Assembly (NCBI GenBank): GCA_035507035.1
Contig: DATJOJ010000035.1
Coordinates: 1 to 64,000, forward strand
Direction of reading: 5' to 3'
DNA from: DATJOJ01 sp035507035
Lineage (GTDB): Bacteria; Acidobacteriota; Terriglobia; Terriglobales; Acidobacteriaceae
DNA length: 64,000 nucleotides
Shown here: positions 49,906-57,220 of the stretch, piece after piece
Layout: every line of letters begins with the position of its first letter
Numbering within the stretch: position 1 is the stretch's first letter
Made by a program: the position numbers and the translations under genes
Notes under the pieces: model-generated
The model's database searches: none
The model's input: only the letters and a program-made list of their open reading frames with translations
Told to the model about the DNA's origin: nothing

Positions 49906-51036
49906 ATGCAGACGACTCGACGGGACTTTCTCAAAGTGGGCGCTAGTGTCCTGGGTGCAACATCGAGTGCATCGGCATCTGCAAAGGATGCCTCGCCTTC
50001 TGTAGCCTCAGAGAAGCAAATAGCAAGGTCAGCGAGGGATGGGAACATGATCTATCGCAAACTTGGAAGCACGGGTGCCCAGGTTTCCGCTATCGGCGTC
50101 GGTGGGCATCATCTTGGCGATGTGAAAACCTTGGACGACGCCGTCCAACTCATCCACGAAGCGATCGACGCTGGTGTTACTTTCTTTGACAACGCTTGGG
50201 AGTATTACAACGGCAAGACCGAAACCATCGTGGGCCGAGCGCTCAGGGACGGCCGGCGCGACAAGATCTTTCTGATGACAAAGGTCTGCACTCATGGGCG
50301 AAGCGGCCGGTTAGCCATGCAGATGCTCGAAGACTCGTTGCGGCGTTATAACACCGATCATCTGGACCTGTGGCAGATCCACGGCATCGTTTACGACAAC
50401 GACCCAGAGTTGGCCTATGCCAAGGGCGGCGTTTTGGAGGCATTTGATCGGGCAAAGAAGGATGGGAAGGTCAGATTTGTTGGCTTCACTGGCCACAAAG
50501 ATCCAGCATTTCACCTGAAGATGCTCGAACTCGGATATCCGTTCGACACGGTACAGATGCCGCTAAACCCATTTGACGCCAACTTCCACAGCTTTGAAAG
50601 GCAAGTTCTGCCCCAGGTCAACCGTCGCGGCATGGCGGCGTTAGGCATGAAGAGCATGGGTGGCACCGCCTGGGGAATAAAGGCCGGCATTGTACAGGCT
50701 GAGGAAATGCTGCGTTACGCGATGAGCCTTCCGGTTGCGACCACTATTTGCGGCATGGACTCGCTGGACGTACTGCACCAAAACTTGCGAGTCGTGCGCG
50801 ACTTTCAGCCGATGACCGAAAGTGAGATGCAAGCCTTGCGTTCTCGCTGCGCGCCCACGGCGGCGGACGGACGCTTCGAGCCCTACAAAGTATCGCTGCG
50901 GTACGACAATCCCATGACTCGCATGCCTCACGGCTTCCCCTTCGACCACACGCAAAGAGAAGTTACCGAAATGTTGGACAAAGCTACCGGTCCTTGGTTA
51001 GTGCCGGAAACAACACCGGACACGTCGAGGAGGTGA
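49906..51036 (+). CDS. Tat-exported aldo/keto reductase (first of tandem pair)
   Basis: 376 residues. A twin-arginine signal TTRRDFLKVGASVLG leads to an Ala/Ser cleavage region. An AKR barrel follows with Asp/Tyr in FFDNAWEYY, Lys in LMTKVCTHG, His in LWQIHGI and FVGFTGHKDPAFHLKML. The ATG at 49906 has GGAG upstream. The longer frame from 49876 buries the Tat motif. Tat export implies folding with bound NADP(H) before transport, as in glucose-fructose oxidoreductase. It lies three bases from a closely related second copy. Confidence 0.9.
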   Translation: MQTTRRDFLKVGASVLGATSSASASAKDASPSVASEKQIARSARDGNMIYRKLGSTGAQVSAIGVGGHHLGDVKTLDDAVQLIHEAIDAGVTFFDNAWEYYNGKTETIVGRALRDGRRDKIFLMTKVCTHGRSGRLAMQMLEDSLRRYNTDHLDLWQIHGIVYDNDPELAYAKGGVLEAFDRAKKDGKVRFVGFTGHKDPAFHLKMLELGYPFDTVQMPLNPFDANFHSFERQVLPQVNRRGMAALGMKSMGGTAWGIKAGIVQAEEMLRYAMSLPVATTICGMDSLDVLHQNLRVVRDFQPMTESEMQALRSRCAPTAADGRFEPYKVSLRYDNPMTRMPHGFPFDHTQREVTEMLDKATGPWLVPETTPDTSRR

Positions 51037-51039
51037 AGA

Positions 51040-52131
51040 ATGGCAGAACAGGATCGACAGAACCAGCAATCTGACACAACTCCACAACTCGGACGGCGAT
51101 CTTTCGTACAAGCAGGCTTGGCGTCCGCAGGAACCGTGCTTGCGAGTTCAGTCTTGAGCAGCCAAATCGCATCGGCGGCCCATACGCCACAAATCTCAAA
51201 CAATAGCGCTGACCAGATTCCGTGCAGGCCGCTTGGAAAAACTGGCGTGCAAGTCTCGATCATTGGGCTCGGTGGATATCACCTCGGGACGGTATCATCA
51301 CCCGAGTTGGCCATACGTCTAGTTCAGGAGGCGGTGGACGCGGGTATTACGTTTTTCGACAATGCATGGGAGTACAACGATCACCGCAGCGAAGAATGGA
51401 TGGGGCTCGGGTTACAGGGTCGGCGCGACAAAGTTTTTTTGATGACCAAAGTCTGTACCCATGGGCGAGACAAGAAAGTCGCGATGCAGCAACTCGAGGA
51501 GTCCCTGAAGCGGTTGGGAACCGATCACCTGGACCTCTGGCAGGTTCACGAGGTCATCTACGAGAATGATCCCGATCTGCATTTCGCCAAGGGAGGTGTG
51601 ATCGAGGCGCTCGATGAGGCAAAGAAGCAAGGGAAGGTCCGTTTCGTCGGTTTCACCGGACACAAGAGCCCGGCGATTCACCTCAGAATGCTGGCCCACG
51701 GCTATCCTTTCGATACGGTGCAGATGCCACTCAATTGTTTTGACGCAACCTATCGTAGCTTCGAACAACAGGTTTTGCCGGAACTGCAACGCCGCGGAAT
51801 TGCGGCGCTCGGTATGAAGAGCTTGAGCGGAGACGGTCAGCCCATCCAATATGGCGTCGTGCAAGCGGAGGAAGCCTTGCGTTACGCAATGAGCCTGCCG
51901 GTCGCGACCACAATTTGCGGCATGGACTCACTGGACGTATTACACCAGAATGTGGAAATCGCGCGCGCCTTTTCACCGATGTCGCCTCAAGAAATGCAAG
52001 CTTTGCGGGAACGATGCAAAGCTCACTCTGGCGATGGCCATCTTGAGTTGTTCAAGACTACAAAAAGATACGATGGCTCGGTCGGACGAGAGCAGCACGG
52101 TTATCCACCGCCCGAACAACTCCCGTTCTAA
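51040..52131 (+). CDS. Tat-exported aldo/keto reductase (second of tandem pair)
   Basis: 363 residues with Tat motif GRRSFVQAGLASAGTVL and probable cleavage near IASAA, then an AKR barrel (FFDNAWEYND, LMTKVCTHGRDKK, LWQVHEVIY, FVGFTGHKSPAIHL, LPVATTICGMDSLDVLHQN). Long stretches are identical to the upstream gene, so the pair arose by duplication. Its GAGGAGG ribosome binding site at 51027-51033 abuts the upstream stop. Relatives are annotated only as periplasmic or Tat-dependent AKRs, and the substrate is not known. It is convergent with the multicopper oxidase. Confidence 0.9.
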   Translation: MAEQDRQNQQSDTTPQLGRRSFVQAGLASAGTVLASSVLSSQIASAAHTPQISNNSADQIPCRPLGKTGVQVSIIGLGGYHLGTVSSPELAIRLVQEAVDAGITFFDNAWEYNDHRSEEWMGLGLQGRRDKVFLMTKVCTHGRDKKVAMQQLEESLKRLGTDHLDLWQVHEVIYENDPDLHFAKGGVIEALDEAKKQGKVRFVGFTGHKSPAIHLRMLAHGYPFDTVQMPLNCFDATYRSFEQQVLPELQRRGIAALGMKSLSGDGQPIQYGVVQAEEALRYAMSLPVATTICGMDSLDVLHQNVEIARAFSPMSPQEMQALRERCKAHSGDGHLELFKTTKRYDGSVGREQHGYPPPEQLPF

Positions 52132-52209
52132 GACGATCATTGCAATTTTCGATGACTCACGGAAAGCCGCTGCCATCGGCGAGGGGTTGCGAAGAATTCA
52201 CTTCCCTGA

Positions 52210-53712
52210 CTACTTCAAGAGGATTTTTGCCATCATTCCTTTATCCTCATGATTCAGCAAATGGCAGTGGAACACCGACATGCCCTTGATAACAGGATTG
52301 GTGAAATCGAGGATCACGTCAACGGTGCCTGCTACGGGAATATTTACTGTATCCAACCACAAGGGATTTGGGAGGGGCTTCCCGTTCTCTGCATACGCGA
52401 GAAAATGGACCTGGTGTATGTGGAAGGGATGCAGTTCGCCGGTTGCATTGACAATCCGCCAATGCTGATAAGTACCGACACGAGCGGTTGTCATTGGAGG
52501 TGCGTCGGCAGCGAACTTCTGGCCATTGATGTAGAAACCATTCTTGTCTTCGGTGAAAAGAACCGTGAAATCCGGAGAAGCCTGTTTCATGGCCTCAACG
52601 TTCATTGGTTTGTAAACAGGCGTTCCCTTGTCGATGCTCTGCTCCTTGACGGCATCTGACCTCTCTCCATCCGGGGCAGATACCAAATCAGCGAGCACCA
52701 TTTCCGGATTCGGATCTCCCGCAGGGCCAGTATTCACGCAAAGGGTCCGCAAAGCAGCATGAGCCTTTGCCGGCGGCCCGGTGACGATGGCTTCCAGACG
52801 TCCCGCCGGTGAGACCAAGAAGTGACTCGCAACCAGTTTCGGGTGCTGGGGATCGTGATAAGCGAGCGGCATTCCGTCCAGCGCTACGATTTCAAATTTC
52901 TCCCCATCGACTTGCAGATCCAAATATCGGTCTGCCGAAGCATTTACAATTCGCCAGAATTGCCGTTCGTTTGGTGCAATTGGGATGCTGGGGCGGACGG
53001 ATCCGTTTACTGTCATGATTTCTTCGGGAGGTTCGTGTTCACTACCACAACCTGTCGACGGAATTCCCACTTGCTGGCGCAGAGCATTGCCATTCGGATC
53101 GTGCTCAAGCGATCGCCCGCGCACCACGATGATGCGCTCGCGCAGCTCTCGCACCTCCGGAACATAGCGATCAATCCCTTCAATCACGATCGCGCCGGAC
53201 ATTCCGTCCAATACCTGCCGGTCACTTTCGCCGTGGGGATGAGTGTGATACCAGAAAAGGCCCGGAAGATGATCGCTGGGGATCTCCACGGAGTAGTGCA
53301 AGACTTCACCGGGCTTGGCTAGCATGTCGAGAATGTCGTCTTGAGGGCTGTTTGGCGAAACCATGAGGCCATGAAAATGCAGGTTCGTCATGTCCATGCA
53401 AGGGTTTACCGCACAACTCTCCGTGGACTTTGCAGGAAGATCATTTGCGTAATTAATCCTTAGCGTCTCGCCAGGAGAAACTCGCAGTGTCGGAGCCACA
53501 GCTACTCCGTCGAAAGCGAAGGCATCGCGCCCGTTTTCATTCACTGCATGCAAGGTGAGTGACAAGACGTGGTTCTTCGCTCTGACCACTGGAGGCTGGG
53601 GTATTGTTGAAGATGCCTGGGCGCCAGCCAAAACAGCTGAGAGAAGCGCCCAGATCAGAAAGATGACGAACCCCGCATTTCTCACAAGTTCGCTTCGCTT
53701 GAGTTTGTTCAT
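52210..53712 (-). CDS. Multicopper oxidase
   Basis: 500 residues with an N-terminal signal/membrane segment (about 12-32) and cupredoxin domains. All four copper motifs are present: LHFHGL, FWYHTHPHGE, LHPFHIHQVHF and FHCHLLNHEDKGMM. The last carries His-Cys-His for type 1/type 3 copper and a Met axial ligand. A CotA/laccase-like or cuprous oxidase role in the periplasm is likely. The ATG at 53712 follows a purine-rich stretch. The upstream frame to 53757 adds 15 unconvincing residues. It follows DUF3300 and DUF2950 genes on the same strand, suggesting an envelope-stress operon. Confidence 0.92.
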   Translation of the reverse strand: MNKLKRSELVRNAGFVIFLIWALLSAVLAGAQASSTIPQPPVVRAKNHVLSLTLHAVNENGRDAFAFDGVAVAPTLRVSPGETLRINYANDLPAKSTESCAVNPCMDMTNLHFHGLMVSPNSPQDDILDMLAKPGEVLHYSVEIPSDHLPGLFWYHTHPHGESDRQVLDGMSGAIVIEGIDRYVPEVRELRERIIVVRGRSLEHDPNGNALRQQVGIPSTGCGSEHEPPEEIMTVNGSVRPSIPIAPNERQFWRIVNASADRYLDLQVDGEKFEIVALDGMPLAYHDPQHPKLVASHFLVSPAGRLEAIVTGPPAKAHAALRTLCVNTGPAGDPNPEMVLADLVSAPDGERSDAVKEQSIDKGTPVYKPMNVEAMKQASPDFTVLFTEDKNGFYINGQKFAADAPPMTTARVGTYQHWRIVNATGELHPFHIHQVHFLAYAENGKPLPNPLWLDTVNIPVAGTVDVILDFTNPVIKGMSVFHCHLLNHEDKGMMAKILLK

Positions 53713-53760
53713 CCCTACCGCTCCCCCATGCTTCCACTGAGCATCTCCAGACTTCACCGG

Positions 53761-54567
53761 TTATTCAGAAGGCTCCCAGCTCGAATCCGTGTTGCGTACA
53801 GTTTGTGCAGCCGCCGACGTGGTTGGCCCGAGATCCTTCTCGAACACGATTCCCTTCTCTGTCACAAGGAATGTCATGACCCCGGACGAGCGATATTTTG
53901 CGGGGTACGCGATCAATGACACGTGGCCGGAAGTATTCTTCCTTTGGAAGTAATAACCCCGGAACGCTTCGCTCACGGCGTTTCCAGACTCCGTCTTGCT
54001 GGTAGACGCCAACTGTTTTGCATACCTGGCAATCTCGTCATCATCGGCGTTTTCAGGTCTACCTTGCTTTACTTCGGCGGCAAAGCTGTTACAAACTGCA
54101 ATCGCACTGGATTCGTTTTCCCCGATTGTGCGGAACAGAATCTCCTTCTTGCCGGCATCGGAATCGAAGTGCCAAGCCCCATTGCTCAAGACCAGCGGGA
54201 TCGGAAAAGGCCAGTTTTCCGCACCAATATACAAGATCGTGCTACTGGCGTTCTCTTGGACCAGCCGGTGCATCTCCTCGTATTTCTTGGTGAATTGTTC
54301 TCGTTCCAGCTTGTCTTCCACTGCATCGCCAGAGGACGTTACATCCTTTCCCGCTCCGAGGATGGTTTCCAATTGCTGCTCGTCGCCGTCCTTTGCGGCC
54401 TGAAACAAAGCGTTCGAGGCTTCGCTAGCGGAAGAAAACGTCTTCGTTGCCGATGTCTGAGCGAATATTGGTCTGCCATCAGCAGCGATCACAAGCACAA
54501 GGAGGGCGATTGCTAAAAAGCTCAAGATTCTTGATGTAGAGTTAAGCTTCAAAATCTGATTACACAT
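53761..54567 (-). CDS. Secreted DUF2950-family protein
   Basis: 268-residue exported protein with a signal segment (about 13-37). The DUF2950 features are FSSASEASNALFQAAKDGDEQQLETILG, IGAENWPFPIPLV, GAWHFDSDAGKKEILFRTIGENES, a second part FRGYYFQRKN, and AYPAKYRSSGVMTFLVTEKGIVFEKDLG. The family is of unknown function and repeatedly occurs beside DUF3300 proteins, as here. The ATG at 54567 has GGAG eight bases upstream. The multicopper oxidase start lies 49 bases beyond its stop, so the three genes probably share a transcript. Confidence 0.88.
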   Translation of the reverse strand: MCNQILKLNSTSRILSFLAIALLVLVIAADGRPIFAQTSATKTFSSASEASNALFQAAKDGDEQQLETILGAGKDVTSSGDAVEDKLEREQFTKKYEEMHRLVQENASSTILYIGAENWPFPIPLVLSNGAWHFDSDAGKKEILFRTIGENESSAIAVCNSFAAEVKQGRPENADDDEIARYAKQLASTSKTESGNAVSEAFRGYYFQRKNTSGHVSLIAYPAKYRSSGVMTFLVTEKGIVFEKDLGPTTSAAAQTVRNTDSSWEPSE

Positions 54568-54613
54568 GAATCATTCTCCATAACTGACATTTTGTGGGCG
54601 CAGAGAACCAAGA

Positions 54614-55651
54614 TCACCGACGGCCTCCGCCGCCATGAAAGCCTCCGCTTCCGTGAAAGCCGCCTCCTCCGTGAAAGCCACCGAAGCTCGATTCCCCGCG
54701 GGCAGAAAAACCTCGGGTCACACCTCCCCGGTCAAAACCGCCGAAGGCCCCGGAATGGAAGCCGCCCGCCACGTGAGTCCCGGCAAATCCATGGCCAGCC
54801 GACGCACCGTGAAAATCTCCACCATTGAAGCCCCCGCGACCGAATCCGCCCCTGGCGGCATTGAAATGTTCGCGGTTATAGAAAACTCTGCTGTTGGAGG
54901 CCCATCCGCGGTGGTCGAAAAGAATGCCGTGATGCCAATCCCATCCCCAATGGCCCCAACCCCAGCCAAATCCGGCAAAGAAGCCGATTCCAAAACCCAG
55001 ACCGAAAGCAATTCCGGGCCCGGTAAGGTAAAGTCCCGGATACCAATACCAGCCTGGCCATACTACGAGCGGTCCTCCATATACGAGCCAAGGATCATAC
55101 TGCGGCACATAGACAACGGCGGGCTGTGCCGGCTCGATCACAATCGTCTTTCCTTGCTGGGACACCGTTTCTTGCGATGTGGTCTTTAAGTTTCCCGCGT
55201 TCTGAGCACGCTGGCGCATCGTCTGGACAGCGTTCATCACATCATCGGATTGGTTGACGTACGCATCACCCAGCGATGATGTCCAAGAGAGATTTTTGTC
55301 CATGTTGGCCAGGACAGAAGGAAACTCCGTGAGCGCTTTGACGCTCGGATCCCACGGCTGTTTATCAACTTCTTTACCCAGGTCCTTCCCTTTGAGATCA
55401 GGATGTGCTTGCAGCCAACGGTCGGCTTCGACCACTTGATCGGGGTATGTCGATGCGGCAAGAATCTGAGCAACCAAGGAGTCTGGATACAACGCGATGG
55501 GAGCGACCAATTGGTCGAGCTGTTCCGGCGTCTGATGCGCTGGCTGGACCGGCGCTGGCGGCACAGTCTGGTCCGCAAAGCTCGCTGGTACCGTGGTCAG
55601 CAAAAGACACCAAGAGAGGATGATAGATAAACTCCGTTTTATGAATTTCAC
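54614..55651 (-). CDS. Secreted DUF3300-family protein with Gly/His/Phe-rich tail
   Basis: 345 residues: a signal peptide (about 1-26) and a DUF3300 domain (about 40-215), with LDQLVAPIALYPDSLVAQILAASTYPDQVVEADRWL and WDPSVKALTEFPSVLANM followed by VYVPQYDP. A membrane-like aromatic stretch comes next (WPGWYWYPGLYLTGPGIAFGLGFGIGFFAGFGWGWG). The last 110 residues are a tail of Gly, His, Phe and Arg repeats (GGFHGGGGFHGSGG). The His-rich tail could bind metal, which fits the metallothionein-like and copper oxidase neighbours, though this is inference. Start is GTG at 55651 with AAGGAGG upstream. Confidence 0.88.
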   Translation of the reverse strand: MKFIKRSLSIILSWCLLLTTVPASFADQTVPPAPVQPAHQTPEQLDQLVAPIALYPDSLVAQILAASTYPDQVVEADRWLQAHPDLKGKDLGKEVDKQPWDPSVKALTEFPSVLANMDKNLSWTSSLGDAYVNQSDDVMNAVQTMRQRAQNAGNLKTTSQETVSQQGKTIVIEPAQPAVVYVPQYDPWLVYGGPLVVWPGWYWYPGLYLTGPGIAFGLGFGIGFFAGFGWGWGHWGWDWHHGILFDHRGWASNSRVFYNREHFNAARGGFGRGGFNGGDFHGASAGHGFAGTHVAGGFHSGAFGGFDRGGVTRGFSARGESSFGGFHGGGGFHGSGGFHGGGGRR

Positions 55652-55700
55652 AATAAAGCCTCCTTACACACTCATCACATGCCACCAAATCGAATGCTCA

Positions 55701-55889
55701 TCAATGTTCATAACCTCTCAAAACCGGGGTTGCCCAATTGAAGGGACAATCAGTATGTCCACATTCGCAAAGGACCTCTACCTGATCGCTTCCTGCATCG
55801 CGGCACGCGCTTCCGCAGTACTCTTCTCCCGGCGCTACATCGCAAAGGCAAGGAATATGGGCGCATTTGTTGACGTTCGAATCAGCCAT
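55701..55889 (-). CDS. Metallothionein-like small Cys-rich protein
   Basis: 62 residues with nine cysteines and two metal-ligand-type histidines in a bacterial metallothionein pattern: KCAHIPCLCDVAPGEEYCGSACRDAG, then VLCECGHTDC. The order CxxxxCxC, YCxxxC and CxCxHxxC is that of SmtA/BmtA zinc-finger metallothioneins, which bind Zn, Cd or Cu in the cytoplasm. Its ATG overlaps the end of the sigma factor gene by eight bases, so the two are translationally coupled. It precedes the DUF3300, DUF2950 and copper oxidase genes. Confidence 0.78.
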   Translation of the reverse strand: MADSNVNKCAHIPCLCDVAPGEEYCGSACRDAGSDQVEVLCECGHTDCPFNWATPVLRGYEH

Positions 55890-56583
55890 TGTCGATCCTG
55901 CATTGGAAAGTTTTTGAAATGTTTCTTTCCCTGCCTCGAAGTGGCGTCGCAACAGGGGCGAAGGACCCGGCCAGCGGTCGGGAGGCTCGAGCAGCGCCTG
56001 CCTTGCACATTAACCGTTTGAGCTTGGCTCGCGCCCGCGATGATCGTGCTTTCACCGTGCCTACAGGCACATCTAGAATGTTTGCGGCTTCCCGGACTGA
56101 AAGGCCGTCGAGGTCTCGCAACTGAAAGATTCGGCGCAAGGCGGGAGACAGCTGTCCTGCCAGCTTTATTAACTGGGCTTTGAGTTCAGCGCCGCGACAA
56201 TCATCTTCGGGTGTCGCCCGTTCGTCCGCCAGTTGTGTCGACAAAGAAAATTCCTGATCTTCTCCAAACCGCTCATCTAAGGAGACGTGCAGTTGGCGTG
56301 GCCGGCGCCGTAGCTGCATGCGAGCTGAATTGATCACAATGGTGGTTATCCATGTCGACATTTGCGACTGTCCTCTAAATTCACCTAAGTGTTTGTAAGC
56401 GGCCATAAGTGCGTCCTGAACTGCATCCTCAGCGTCGGCCCTGTTGCCCAGAAATCGGTAGGCGGTTCTGTAAAACGATGGCAAGCGCTGCGAAAGGAGA
56501 TCCTGCATCACTTCAGATCTGCTATTCCGGACAACAGCCGGGAGAGGTTGCTCGCAAGGGATAACTGCCTCGATTTGTTCCAT
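55882..56583 (-). CDS. ECF-type RNA polymerase sigma factor
   Basis: 233 residues. Region 2 (about 30-95) has FYRTAYRFLGNRADAEDAVQDALMAAYKHLGEFRGQSQMSTWITTIVINSARMQLRRR. Region 4 (about 140-190) has LSPALRRIFQLRDLDGLSVREAANILDVPVGTVKARSSRARAKLKRLM. A basic C-terminal extension follows. The ATG at 56583 has AGGAGC upstream. No anti-sigma factor is adjacent. The direct overlap with a metallothionein-like gene and the metal-linked genes downstream suggest a role in metal or envelope stress. Confidence 0.9.
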   Translation of the reverse strand: MEQIEAVIPCEQPLPAVVRNSRSEVMQDLLSQRLPSFYRTAYRFLGNRADAEDAVQDALMAAYKHLGEFRGQSQMSTWITTIVINSARMQLRRRPRQLHVSLDERFGEDQEFSLSTQLADERATPEDDCRGAELKAQLIKLAGQLSPALRRIFQLRDLDGLSVREAANILDVPVGTVKARSSRARAKLKRLMCKAGAARASRPLAGSFAPVATPLRGRERNISKTFQCRIDNG

Positions 56584-56940
56584 GCTATTGCTCCTGCCGA
56601 GAAACACAGGCACGTCGCTTTCCAATCGAGGCGGTGTGTTGGCCTGGGAGCATTTTCAGTCGGATGGACACTGCAGACAGTGAAGCAAGCGAATCACGAA
56701 CTAGTCCGGCGGTTGACAGTTGTCCACATGTCGACGGCCTGCTTCTGGAAAGATCAAAATGGAGATCCAGGCGAGGCTCGCGCTGGTTTCCAAACTGCTT
56801 CTAAAGGTCTAAGAAACACTACTTTGGTGTGACGTGTTACAACTAGATGTTTCCACCCGGCCACGCTTCGCATCTGGAAACTCACATGCTCTCCTCCCTG
56901 ATGCCAAGTGGCTGCATCGTTCGCAGCGTGTGAGGTGAGC
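56584..56940. other. Intergenic region upstream of the second ECF sigma gene
   Basis: 357 bases without a gene. It holds GTCCACATGTCGAC at 56722-56735, which differs at one position from the perfect palindrome GTCCACATGTGGAC before the RND gene (62931-62944). A TTGACA lies next to it at 56713. Confidence 0.45.
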
Positions 56941-57168
56941 ATGACGTTTGTTCGTCTAAATGAAGTCAAAACCATCGAAGATGTGGTTTCCGGCATTTTG
57001 AATTGCATATGCCCGGAATGTGGGGGCAGGATGGGCGGGCCCGGAAGAGAATTCAAGTGCCAGGGCACATGCCAGAGGGATTGGCGGCTCATATGGGATC
57101 GTCTTCAGAGGAGTGATGGTCACATCTGGAGGGCTACAACGACGGCAGCAGTCTTGCTTCGTACGTAA
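56941..57168 (+). CDS. Small zinc-ribbon hypothetical protein
   Basis: 75 residues with two cysteine pairs, CPEC and CQGTC, about 17 residues apart, forming a probable zinc ribbon (LNCICPECGGRMGGPGREFKCQGTCQRDW). Function is unknown. The ATG at 56941 follows GAGGTGAG. It precedes the formate dehydrogenase gene by about 50 bases and is on the same strand, so it may be part of that transcript. Confidence 0.5.
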   Translation: MTFVRLNEVKTIEDVVSGILNCICPECGGRMGGPGREFKCQGTCQRDWRLIWDRLQRSDGHIWRATTTAAVLLRT

Positions 57169-57220
57169 GAGCAGATTGCCTTTTCATTGGGTCACTTTGA
57201 GGTATTGAGAGGAAAAGGTC

